Origin: Dastarcus helophoroides
Lineage: Eukaryota; Arthropoda; Insecta; Coleoptera; Bothrideridae
Reading direction: 5' to 3'
Assembly: GCA_028583605.1 (NCBI GenBank)
Contig: CM053327.1
Coordinates: 1,364,001 to 1,428,000 of the forward strand
DNA: 64,000 nt
Shown: positions 42,350 to 52,149 of the stretch, one piece after another
Numbering within the stretch: position 1 is the first letter of the stretch
Layout of the letters: every line of letters starts with the position of its first letter
Program-made: the position numbers and the translations under genes
The notes under the pieces: generated by a model
What the model was told of the DNA's origin: nothing
Database searches by the model: none
Seen by the model: only the letters and a program-made list of their open reading frames with translations

Positions 42350-42490
42350 TATTTTAAAAAATGTTTGAGAATATCGTCAACGTCCATTGCTAAATGTTTT
42401 AATATTTTTAAATTGGGTTACCGAAATGTTAAATAAAGTTATAATAATGATAATGTTTCCGACTAATAAAAGTCAACCATGAAGAATAAA
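42350..42490 (+). repeat. Dispersed repeat shared with 28.4, 45.6 and 55.7 kb
   Basis: Contains GAAATGTTAAATAAAGTTAT and 'gtcaaccatgaagaataaa', matching the right end of the 27863-28444 hammerhead element. Its upstream part (AAAAAATGTTTGAGAATATCG) matches 45635-45660. Confidence 0.55.
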
Positions 42491-42599
42491 ATAAAATTGC
42501 GAATAATCTAGATTCTCTGCTACTTTAAGAATTGCACCTTTATAGAAAATGTAATGTCGATACTTTTTTCTGCCGTTTTTTTATAGCACATAAAATTTG

Positions 42600-42708
42600 T
42601 ATCGAATTATATATTATGGCAAACCTGTAAAGGTACAAAATGCCATTGACAGACTTTTGAATGACGTCAATAGCATGTCACTAGCGTAACGTGAAGTCTT
42701 TTGTCAAA
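42600..42708 (+). promoter_or_regulatory. Proximal upstream region of the TMBIM gene
   Basis: A TATA-like ATTATATATTATGG lies at 42606-42619, 90 bp before the start codon, followed by a balanced sequence with TGACGTCA at 42661-42669 (a perfect CRE/ATF half-palindrome, one base short at the left edge as TGACGTCA). The start context TCAAAATGA has A at -3. Assignment as promoter is by position only. Confidence 0.35.
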
Positions 42709-43209
42709 ATGAGTGATAACGTAGATATTTCTGATAGTGCAGATCAATCGAAAATTAAAAGAAGTAACCTAGTCGAACATCCTGGTGAGTCAGATTACCA
42801 AAATAAGTCTGGAACTGAATGTGAGAACGAAACCCCTGACGTCATCGATGCATGCATTCAATCTAAATTGGAACTACCTAGTGCGATCGAATCGACGAGA
42901 CACGAAGGTCACATTTACATAAATGTTGAGCAAGGCTTGTCCAGTTCACCAAAACGAATATCAGAAGATCGCGATTTGAATCGAGTCAGTGACGGTGGCT
43001 CAGAAACTCCGGTTGCTTCAAGGGATATGGCCGGACCGTCTCGGTTATATTTCGAGACCAATTCAAAAAATATCTGCCTGCCACAAAAACGTCAGTTTTG
43101 GAGGAATTACAACAGGTTGGACATTTTGGGTCTGATTCGAGGACGAAAACGTCCCGAATTGAAACTAGAAGATGAAGGGTGGTACGAACGCAAACGACTC
43201 AGCTGTTAA
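42709..43209 (+). CDS. TMBIM-family gene, N-terminal cytosolic region
   Basis: The frame begins at ATG 42709 (MSDNVDISDSADQSK); an in-frame GTG at 42691 upstream is not a credible eukaryotic start. It encodes about 166 residues of acidic/polar, low-complexity, probably disordered protein with a basic patch near the end (GLIRGRKRPELK), then stops at TAA 43207-43209. Codon use and base composition are clearly coding and unlike the surrounding AT-rich DNA. It overlaps by 38 bases, in another frame, the ORF that carries the membrane domain. A long polar N-terminus before the membrane domain is usual in TMBIM/Lifeguard proteins (often proline-rich). The most economical reading is one gene split by a single-base indel near 43160-43206, or a sequencing error there. 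A short intron is possible but the sequence is not T-rich and the frame looks coding throughout. Confidence 0.7.
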   Translation: MSDNVDISDSADQSKIKRSNLVEHPGESDYQNKSGTECENETPDVIDACIQSKLELPSAIESTRHEGHIYINVEQGLSSSPKRISEDRDLNRVSDGGSETPVASRDMAGPSRLYFETNSKNICLPQKRQFWRNYNRLDILGLIRGRKRPELKLEDEGWYERKRLSC

Positions 43210-44200
43210 TGTCAACCGAGATAATACTGTCGCCCTGCCGAAGCCAACTTATTTGGAAGTGGAGACCACAGGGAATAATTATCACAGTTACCTTCGAAGG
43301 TTCCAATTTTGGAAAAAGGTCAACCTCATTCATTCACAAGCAAATGTTATGACTCGGAGTGATGAATCGGATAAAGCGGTTATTGGTTCGAAAATTATAC
43401 CGCTTATACCTCTGCCAGATGGGCCATTAGATATTACAAAATACCTGGTTGATGGTCGACCGCCTCTTAATATACGTAGAGAGATAGATCTTAAACGTTT
43501 AGACCCAAACATGTTCCCTGAAGGCGAACCGATTCCGCCATTTTTGCTGCTGCAGCCTTACCCACCTGTACGAAATTGTTTTATAGCAAAAATGTACACC
43601 ATTTTGAGCTGTCTACTGATTGCAATGTTGTTCGTGGTGCACTACTCGAGGCACGATAAAGAAATGAATTCTTTCATTAAGAAAAATGGTCTGTACATCG
43701 GAGTTCCGCTGTGGATTTTTCTTTCTTGTCCCTTGCTGGTGTGTAATAATATTATATTTCCTGTGTACTTGCTGCTTTTGATTACTTACACGACAGGTGT
43801 TGCGATGGTATGGGCCACCGTTTCCTGTTATCTATCAAATGAAATTGTTTATCTTGTTATTGGTGGTATAGCAGCGGTGACTATCTACCAACTTCTGATG
43901 TCATTAGTATGCGAATCGGACATTATGGAGGTGTGCTTCCATAGTGTTTTCATTGGTATACTGATCTATGCGGTGATTTGTGCTCTTTTAATGAATAATG
44001 TCGACACCTGGAAGAATATTCCCGAATTCCACTTAGCAGGCTCCATCATTATTGCTTTTTTGTATAGTATGTTTCTGCAGTATATCACCATATATGTCGT
44101 TAGTGAGATACGAGTCCAAATTGGGCCTCACCAGTGGATTTACGGTGCCTCAGTGATCTATGTAGACGCAACTAATATTTATACCTTTTTTTGTAGATAA
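43172..44200 (+). CDS. TMBIM / Bax-inhibitor-1-like membrane protein
   Basis: 342 codons. Residues 1-136 are soluble, with a proline-rich stretch (EGEPIPPFLLLQPYPPV) before the membrane part. FIAKMYTIL (137-145) matches the F-I-R-K-V-Y entry motif of the family. About six hydrophobic segments follow, near 143-160, 175-195, 198-225, 229-250, 258-279 and 290-315, and the end WIYGASVIYVDATNIY matches the terminal Y-L-D-I-I-N-L-F re-entrant helix. Family members sit in ER, Golgi or plasma membrane, leak calcium and dampen apoptosis. The C-terminal Asp of the family's paired-aspartate pH/calcium sensor is present (YVDATN), but the Y-D-T-Q Asp in the sixth helix appears replaced (QYITIYVV). The protein is divergent and ends without extension. 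The reading frame is intronless over 1 kb, suggesting a retrocopy. No poly(A) tract or AATAAA lies close downstream. Functional state uncertain because of the frame break upstream. Confidence 0.82.
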   Translation: MKGGTNANDSAVNVNRDNTVALPKPTYLEVETTGNNYHSYLRRFQFWKKVNLIHSQANVMTRSDESDKAVIGSKIIPLIPLPDGPLDITKYLVDGRPPLNIRREIDLKRLDPNMFPEGEPIPPFLLLQPYPPVRNCFIAKMYTILSCLLIAMLFVVHYSRHDKEMNSFIKKNGLYIGVPLWIFLSCPLLVCNNIIFPVYLLLLITYTTGVAMVWATVSCYLSNEIVYLVIGGIAAVTIYQLLMSLVCESDIMEVCFHSVFIGILIYAVICALLMNNVDTWKNIPEFHLAGSIIIAFLYSMFLQYITIYVVSEIRVQIGPHQWIYGASVIYVDATNIYTFFCR

Positions 44201-44409
44201 AATCCTATGAAAATAGCGACTTATATTTTCTAAGTTATAGCTTCTAATGAAATAACTTATTATTATACTACGATATTACAACCCGCAACAATTTTTAATA
44301 GCCTTGAATCATTTTGTGGACACGTATGAGAGAACAAGTTAGGTTCAACCAAAATATTATTGGGTCTAGCATGGAGTCTAAAAATATTTCGATTTTTAAA
44401 ATGTAAATA
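44201..44409. other. 3' flank of TMBIM gene
   Basis: AT-rich; no canonical AATAAA seen. Confidence 0.35.
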
Positions 44410-44482
44410 CAAAATGTTGAACTGCACGACAGGGGATCGAACCCAGAATCCATTACGTGGCAGTCCAACTCATTTTAAATTT
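44410..44482 (-). repeat. tRNA-related SINE fragment
   Basis: On the minus strand GGATTCTGGGTTCGATCCCC contains a perfect tRNA B-box (GGTTCGATCCC), preceded by GTTGGACTGCCACGTAAT resembling an anticodon arm. A complete acceptor stem and A-box are not found, so it is a SINE remnant and not a tRNA gene. Confidence 0.45.
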
Positions 44483-44495
44483 TTATTTGAAATAA

Positions 44496-45039
44496 GTTTG
44501 CTACATACATGGTGTTACACTTTTTCAGAATCAAGGTCAACTTTGGTTTTTTAAATGGAACACCGTTACTATTTTCTGATTTTTAAATTTTCCTGAAAAA
44601 TATAAATATATTTTACACGACATATCCTATTCCTAAAATTAACTTTTTTTAAAATGTTATTGGTTGAAAATGGTTAATACGATGCACATTTTCCTCTATG
44701 TGATAGTGTAGATACACTTAATCTTTTGCACAGCTTTATATTTGACCTTGGTAATACTAAAGCAAACGATTACCTTGTTAAAAACACGAAAACAAGTGTT
44801 TTTAAGAAGAGTAAGTGGATCTAGACACATTGCACAGCGGCAAAAAAGTTCCAAATTGACGATTTTCAGCTTACAATATTTCAAACACTGTTGAGTTTAG
44901 AACTATATTGTATTATATGCAAAAGATGTGTAGAATTTTCAGAAAAATTTTAAAATGAAAAACAATTGGGGTGTCTTATTTAAAAAAACCAAAGTTGACT
45001 TTGATTATGAAAAAACGCAACACACTGTTTATGGCAAAT
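44496..45039. mobile_element. Foldback / MITE-like element, about 540 bp
   Basis: Outer arms GTTTGCTACATACATGGTGT (44496) and its imperfect complement ending ACACTGTTTATGGCAAAT (45039) are inverted. AAGGTCAACTTTGGTTTTTT at 44539 is complementary to AAAAAACCAAAGTTGACTTT at 44984. Arms extend at least 120 bp inward. No transposase. The short minus frame at 44696-44884 is in the spacer. Confidence 0.65.
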
Positions 45040-45584
45040 TTATATCAAATCAAAATGTAAGCTGTTCTAAACTCTCTTCTGTCTAAAATTCTTTCAAATT
45101 TGTTAAATTTCAAAAACTACATGGGGGGTGCATTTATAACCAAAGACCTTGTACACTCGGTACCTCCTGCAGTAGATCCTAAGCATAACCTAAATTAGAG
45201 GGTCTTTACAGGTTAATTATGGATAAATTGAAAAAATTTGCATTTTTTAACCTTTTAATTTAGAAATATGAACCCCTTTTTGAACATTTAACTATTTGGT
45301 TGAAATTCCGAGTTTTTTCAGAGATTTTACCCTTTTTTCCAAATTACGATTACTTTAACATGCAAAGTTGAAGAGTCTTTATCTTAACACTGTTGATCCA
45401 TTATTGTTAAAGAACTGAATTTATTTTAAATTTTAATAAATCTAGAAATTTCTTCTGTTAAATTTTAATTTTAAACTCGCAATTTTTTTTCATACATGTA
45501 AAGACTCTCATAATTTTGACTTTTAAATGTATTGCTAAAATGATTCTGCGTAAAATAAACTAACCTATTTTTGCTAGCTGTCAA
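45040..45584. other. AT-rich non-coding, nothing recognised
   Basis: Includes a small balanced piece near 45120-45210; no gene signal. Confidence 0.35.
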
Positions 45585-45715
45585 GAGCTGACGTTTTAGG
45601 AATGTAGATATCACGTAGTCATATTTCAAAAAATGTTTCAGAATATTGTCATCTTTTATTACTAAAAATTTAAATATTTCCAAATGCTAAATAAAATCGA
45701 TAATAATTCAAATTA
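45585..45715 (+). repeat. Dispersed repeat related to hammerhead element 27863-28444
   Basis: CTGTCAAGAGCTGACGTTTT, then ATATCACGTAGTCATATTTC and 'aaaaatgtttcagaatattgtc' match the reverse complement of 27900-28015. Ends near 'atgctaaataaaatcg', corresponding to GAAATGTTAAATAAA of the other copies. Confidence 0.6.
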
Positions 45716-46675
45716 AAAGGTTGTAAAACATATTTATAAATTCAAATTTTTCGCTTTAAATTTCGATTTTGTTTTTCCTGGACTTTTGTATCTTTCTTTT
45801 CCAAGACTTCGATTTTGGATTCAAAATAATTTTAAAAATTCGAAATTTTTCTATATTTGTTTCTCAAAATTTTAATTTTTTAAAATTTTATGTAATATTA
45901 TGAATTCAAACTCGAATTTTCGTATTTTGCTCAACATTTTAGAATTTTTTTTATCAAACTTGTAATTTTGTTTGTCTCAAAGTTTGGAGTTTTAGTTTTT
46001 AACTGCTTTTAACTAAAGACTGCGATTATTTTCAAGAATTTTAAGTCCTTATTTTTTTTTTATAAAAGGTTTTTGATAAATTTAAATGATTTTTTGAAAT
46101 ATTTAATATGAATATGGATATCATATGGATAAACTCGAGATGTTTCTCCTTTTTCCTGAAGTATCGACTTTAAAATCGAAAATTCCCAATTTGTTTTTTA
46201 TAAATCCTACAATTCCTTACTTTTTTCTATAAATCTTTACCAAAACCGTTTAAAACAGAGGTTTCAAATCCTTTTTGCGTTGAGCCTTTTCGAATTATGA
46301 AAAGCATATCCATGCCCACTTCAAATATATTCATTGATACAATAAAAAAATACCACACCTCCTTAACGGTTTCAAACATAATCAAATAAATTAAAACATC
46401 CTGTTAACTTCTAAAGATACTTTTTTATACAGGTTGTAACAAATTAGATTCTCGCTATAGGGATCTTGATAACGGTAGGACATATAGCATCATTTATCAT
46501 AAATATTCCGTAAAGGAATCGAAAAATTTCTTACTGTTCTTGAAATTTTTCAAAAAAAGTAAAATTTTGGGTTTTGGTTTTTACTATTTCTTGGCATTAT
46601 TACCTAAATAATCGACAAACCAAAAGAACTTTTCCATTGGCCTTTCTTTGTCCATTACAATGCATCGTAGAAAGT
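45716..46675. repeat. T-rich degenerate repeat then non-coding
   Basis: 45720-46260 is T-rich fabric. The remainder is AT-rich with no recognised feature. Confidence 0.5.
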
Positions 46676-46679
46676 TTTT

Positions 46680-46845
46680 TTTGTTAGACGTTTCGTTACC
46701 ATCATCAAGTTCATTATTTTAAATTTAAACCCGTGAATTTTATTACATCTTTGTGTAGCTTCTGAATCTGCTAGTTTATTGATGTTTAAGGCTAAACGTC
46801 TCGTGACTTTAAACCATTATCAAGGAGAAATACTTTTTTAGAGTA
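46680..46845 (-). repeat. Two spaced hammerhead-like (degenerate) motifs
   Basis: Minus strand CTTGATGATGGTAACGAAAC then GTC (near 46712-46686) and CTTGATAATGG...ACGAGACGTTTAG (near 46835-46790) share order with a hammerhead core (UGAUGA, short hairpin, GAAAC) but start UUGA instead of CUGA, and the second copy has GAGAC. They lie in the same orientation about 115 bp apart, like vestigial Penelope-type terminal repeats. Confidence 0.4.
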
Positions 46846-46897
46846 ATTATTATTTTTTTGTAATTAACGTGAAATTGTAAAAATGTAATTAGGCAGA

Positions 46898-47128
46898 ATG
46901 AAAGCAAACACATTGCCTAAGAGAATTCTGAACAGCCAAATACATGGAAAGACACCAGTTTGGAGACTTTGCAGACAATTGGAATATGAAATTAAAGAAG
47001 ATGCACGTGAGCTTCTAGGAGTCCGAGTGTGGAAGAGCACAGCGGAAGATCGAGGCACATGGAGACAAAAGCTTAAGGAGGCAAGGCCCAATTTGGGCTG
47101 TAGTGCCATAAGAAGAAAAATTAATTGA
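46898..47128 (+). pseudogene. C-terminal tail of an RTE/other non-LTR RT
   Basis: The frame contains MKANTLPKRILNSQIHGKTP, EYEIKEDARELLGVRVW and KSTAEDRGTWRQKLKEAR. This is the basic C-terminal tail seen after the RT domain in RTE-like and related retrotransposons, where the order is P-K-R-x-x, G-x-R-x-W, then A-x-D-R-x-x-W-R. No RT catalytic domain precedes it, so this is a 5'-truncated copy. The tail region ends in AAAAATTAATTGATAAAAAA. Clade assignment is approximate. Confidence 0.68.
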
Positions 47129-47795
47129 TAAAAAAAAGATAATGGCAAAATTAATAAATGTTAACAAGGAACAGCAGACCTAATCATAAATTAATTGAAC
47201 ACCAAAAATAATGACTAGTAACTACGGCAAAAAAAAACAATAACTGTCACACTTCGTTTGTCGTATTTTATTACATGCTGGTTAACTTTTATTCAAAAAT
47301 ATAAAACACGTTAATCTGAGAAAAGATTTTTTTCCTTGATGATATTTTACAGTTGCTTAACGTTTAGCAACATAAAAGTTTGATACACTAGTAAAGTTGG
47401 AGATTCAAAAGCTATCCAAGAATGCAATAAGTTTTACATTTCCATATTTAAAACAAAGTACTTAATGTTAGTAGCGAAAAGACGAAACGTACAATAAAAA
47501 AACTTCTTATATTATCTGGTAAAGGATAAAAAACGCCAACAAAAAATTGATTTCAGTTTTCGATTATTCTTCAAATAACGCAAAAAAACTAAAACAATAA
47601 TCTAACATTTTACTTTTTTCAAAAATCTCAAGAGTAGCAAGAGATATTTTCGATTTCTCGAAGGTATATTACTGGTCGCCTAAGTATGCACCTTTGCTCT
47701 AATTTGACCGATGCTGTATCTCTTACCGTTTTCGAGATCTTTGTAGTGAGATGGGAATTTCTTGCAACCTGTATACATAAAATTAAAAATGTTGA
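47129..47795. other. AT-rich non-coding, nothing recognised
   Basis: No gene or element terminus recognised. Confidence 0.35.
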
Positions 47796-50700
47796 GATTT
47801 GAAAAAATGTCAAAATATTAAAAAATATTCTTTCAAAACAAAAGTCGAAATTTTAGAATAGTCGTAGTTTAACAATTGAAGAAAATTTTCATTTTGATAG
47901 TTAAAAAAAAATCTACATTTTGGAAAAAGTCAAAGTCTAAAAAATTACAAAAATTAGAAAATTTGAAATTAAGTGTTCATAAAAAAATAAAATTTTTAGA
48001 AAATAACAGATTTTAAAAAAGGTCGAAATTTTTAAATCTAAACGAATTGTAATTCCATCAAAAAATTAAAGAACAGCAAAATTGTGTAATAAAATTGGAA
48101 TTTTGAAAAATTCGGACCATTCAGAAACATCTACGTTGAAAAAGTAAAGTTTAGACTTTACTTTGATTATTTTTTAACTTAGGTTAGAAAATAATCAAAA
48201 TTTTGAAAAAAGTCAAGGTAAGTTAAAAGAAAAATGCGATTTACAAGAAAAAAGCAAAATTTTGGAATGGTCGAAAATTTCGAAAATCAGAATTTTGAAA
48301 TAAGTAAGAATTAAAAACATCGAACTTTTGAAAAAAGTGAAATTTTGAAAAATCTTGATATACAACAAAATCCAAAAGTTAAATTTTCAGAAGTCGAAAT
48401 TTTCAAAACCCATTTTTTAAAAATTATTTCGCATAGTTAAAAAAAAATATCTTTTCGATAAAGCTTGCATATTGAATAACGAAAAAAAAAAAGAAAAGTT
48501 TAAAAACGGAAACATTCAAGACGGTAGAATTTAAAAAACCCTAAAATGTAAGAAAAGAGGCAAACTTGAAAAAATTCTACATTTAAAATATCAAAGTTTG
48601 CACAAAAAGTCTTAAAAACCTGATAAAATAATAAAAAATATTAAAAAACGCAGAATATTTTAAATATATTTGAAAACTTTTTTAAAAGTACTTTTAAGTA
48701 ATCAAATTTTATTAAATTTTGATAAAGCAAAATTTTTAAAAAAATCTAAACTTGATAATAGAGCAAAATTTCCAAATATTTTAAATTTTCAAATTACTCG
48801 AAATACTGTAAAATATGTAACGTTTTTAAAATGGGTAAAAAATTTTTAAAAAATTCAAAAATATGGCGAGATTTAAAATATTGCAAAAAATTTTGAAAAA
48901 TGTTGAAGTTTTAAATGTATATAAGTTTAAATTTAAGATTTAAAAAAAAACACAAAATTTTGAAAAAAAAACAGCTGATTGAAAAGAAGTCAAATGTTTA
49001 AAAAATCAACATTTTCAAAAAAATCAAAGGTATTTAAAAAATGAAAATAAGAAGACTAATCTGAAATTTCAAAAACTGCCAAAGCATTGAAAACGTAATG
49101 TTAAAACATTCAAGAATTTTCAACGTATTGCCTTTAATTCCAAATTTTTACAAACTTCGAATATTGAAGAAAAGTTAAAATTATGGAAATATTCAAATTT
49201 TTAAAAAGTAGGAATTTAAAAAATCAAAATTTTGAAAAATGTCAGCTATTACAAAAATTTGGACAAGTTTTAAAATATTTAGTAAAAGTTATAATTTTCA
49301 AATAAGATTAGTATTTTGAAAAAAAAATTGCAACTTTGAAAAAAAATATTTATTTTAAAAAAGTCAAAATGTTGATAAATAGTCAAAAGTTTCAACTGAA
49401 AAGGCATTTAAAAAAACCTTTGGATTTAATTTAATGGCAAGATTTTAAGAAAAATGAAACTTTTCAAAAAATAAATCGAAATTTTCTTACGGTCTCATTA
49501 TAATTGAACATAAATGGTCATTTTGATAAAGTCTACAATTTTGGAAAAATCCAAATTTCGCAAAGTAGTCCGAATTTACAAAAACGGATAACATTTCAAA
49601 TAAATATCGATATTTTCAAAGAAGTGTTTAAAATTTTCAAAAAATTAATCAGAAAGTTAAAAATATTGGGAAAAGCCAAAAATTTGATGATTTAGATTAA
49701 AATATAAAATTTTCACAAAATTACAAATTTTCAAAAAAGTCGAAATTTTGAGAATTAGGTAAATGATTTAAAAAGAAATTAAAATCCTAAATATTTAAAA
49801 TTTTTGAAAAAAATCAAAATTTTCAAGAAAAGTCACATTTCTGGAGTAGTATTAATTTTCAGAAATTCAAAATTTGTAAAGTCAAAATAATTGTAAAACC
49901 TTAAAAAAAATGCTAATATTTTTAAAAAACCAAATTTTCAAACGATTTCAAAATTTATAAAGAAAAATGGCATTTAAGAAAAGCTGAAGAAATTAAAGAA
50001 AAAGTATTAAAAGAATGAAAACTTAAAAAAATACGGCAATTTAAAAAATAACAACTTTGAAAAAATTCCTAATTTGAAAAAGAATTAAAATTGTAAAAAA
50101 TATCAACATTTTGCTAAGCGGTTACAATGTTCAAAAAAAAAATACAAATCAGAATTAAAAGGCGATGTACTGAAATATATTCGAAATTTTGAGAAAAAAC
50201 CGAATTTTGCAAAATCGGAATTTTGAAGAAAATTGGACTCTTTAGAAACGTCTACATGTGTAAAAAAGATTTGGACTTAGAAAAATAAGGAAATTTTGAA
50301 AAATGTCAATATTTCAAAGTCAAATTTTAAAAAAGCTGCAATCTAGGGAAAAATCCAAATAATTGGAAAAAAAGTCGAAATTTTGAAAGATCAGTATTTT
50401 GAAAATTTATTAGAAAAGTCAAAATTGTGAAAGAAAGCGAAATTTTGCTTAAGCTTGAAATGTGAAAGGAATCCAACATTTAAAAAACTTTATATATTCA
50501 AAAAATGTCAAAATATTCAAAAGGGTCAAAGTTTTTGGAGTTGTAGATACTAATTTGCAAAAATTCAGAATTGTAAAGCAAAAGATTTCAAAAAAAAAAA
50601 AACAAAAATCTAAAATAATTGCAGAATTTTCAAAAACAAATTCTAGAAAAAAATCCGAGTTTTAGAAAAAGCAAATTTAAGAAAAATGTCTACATTTTTA

Positions 50701-51300
50701 ATAGAAGAGTAAAAATTTTAAGGATTTCCCATTTGCAAAAAAAAAATTAAGAACAGTTACTTTTAAAAAGTCACAATATTGGAAAATATCAAAATTTTGA
50801 TAAACAGTTAATATTTTCAAAAAACAAAACGAACATATTTTTAAAAAAAGCGAAATGATGAAAAAATATTGAAATAAAGAAAAAGATCTAAATTTTGTAT
50901 TAAAACTGGAATTTGAAAAAATTCGGACCATTTTAAAATGTCTACACTTTAAAAATAGATTAATGTTAAAGTAAATCAAAATTTAAAAAAATGTTAATAT
51001 TTCTAAGTCAAATAAAAAGAAAAAGCTGCAACAGACCAAATTTTTAAAATAAAGTCGAAATTTCGAAAAATCGTAGTTTTGAAATAGGTAAAAATTTAAA
51101 AAAAATAAAATTTTCAAAAAAATAAATTTATGAAAAACCTGAAAATCTAGCAAACATTCAACTTTTCAAAAAATATTTATTTTCTCAAAATAGTTAAAAT
51201 GTTCAAAAAAGTTGAGTTTTTTAAAAGGCGAAGGAAATTTAAAGGAAAAATGATATTTTTTATGATTAATTATGTCATATATTAAAAAATATATATTTTT
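47796..51300. repeat. A-rich degenerate repeat domain (3.5 kb)
   Basis: Reverse-polarity fabric: words of the form GTCGAAATTTTGAAAAA, TTCAAAAAAGTC. The longest domain of this polarity in the window. Lys/Asn-rich frames here are artefacts. Confidence 0.62.
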
Positions 51301-52145
51301 TCAGCGAAGCTAGCAAATTGAGACTGTCGAACTCAAAAAACAACCCAATGAATAAATGACTGGATTACGATTTTAAAAGAAGGCGCGCTCAACGAGTTGA
51401 GAAATCATATTTTAGATCAATGAATGAAATGCTGTAATTGCATATTGTTGCAGCCGTAACGTGGATGAAAATTTCTAATTGCACCAGTGGCGGCTCGTAG
51501 CTAAAATTGGTGGGGGTTCTGCGATAAAAATGTCTAAATTGTGTTAAAATTATGTAAAAGCAAACAAATAGGCCTAAGTTAAAAAAAAAGTTAAAATAAA
51601 TCAGTTTTGATTCTTCCTAATGAATTTTCATGTGAAATCCCAACTTTAAAATAACTCTAAAATACAATAAATATTGAAGTTAGCCTAGTATTTTTTTTAA
51701 AGTTAGAGATATAAAACCATTGCAGTCGAAATATAAAACAAACTTACAATTAACTGAAAAAAAATATCGAACTTTTAGGCAATAATTTTATATTATGGTT
51801 GAGATTTTCAAAAAACAATTTAGCAACTGTGAAAAGTTCAGTTTAAAAATTCTGTAAACAATCTTCCTAATAAGAATTTAAATTCACAATTAAAAATTTA
51901 AAGACTCAGTAACTGTTGCTTCAGCTAAAGCAAAAAATTATTATATAGTTATTTATCATCATTAGTGGCATATTCTACCTCTTTTTAAAAAAAGCTGCTC
52001 AGAAAAAAGCAATTTATTTATTTTTTTCAGGGTTCAATCCAAAAGAACAATTCTGTTCAATTATTATTTATTTTAATTTTTTATATTACAAACAAGATTA
52101 TCTATCTACTTTACCTACACACAGTTTACTTTGACGGTCAGTTTT
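51301..52145. other. Non-coding, nothing recognised
   Basis: A small balanced stretch at 51320-51520 includes GGTGGGGGTTCTGCG; otherwise AT-rich. Confidence 0.35.
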
Positions 52146-52149
52146 TTTT

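Noticed and set aside
42691..42708. Upstream GTG as start of the TMBIM gene
   Set aside because: GTG is not a normal eukaryotic start, and the ATG at 42709 has A at -3.
43177..43277. Short intron explaining the TMBIM frame change
   Set aside because: GT and AG dinucleotides are available, but the candidate interval has no T-rich tract and reads as normal coding sequence in the downstream frame. An indel is simpler; kept only as an alternative.
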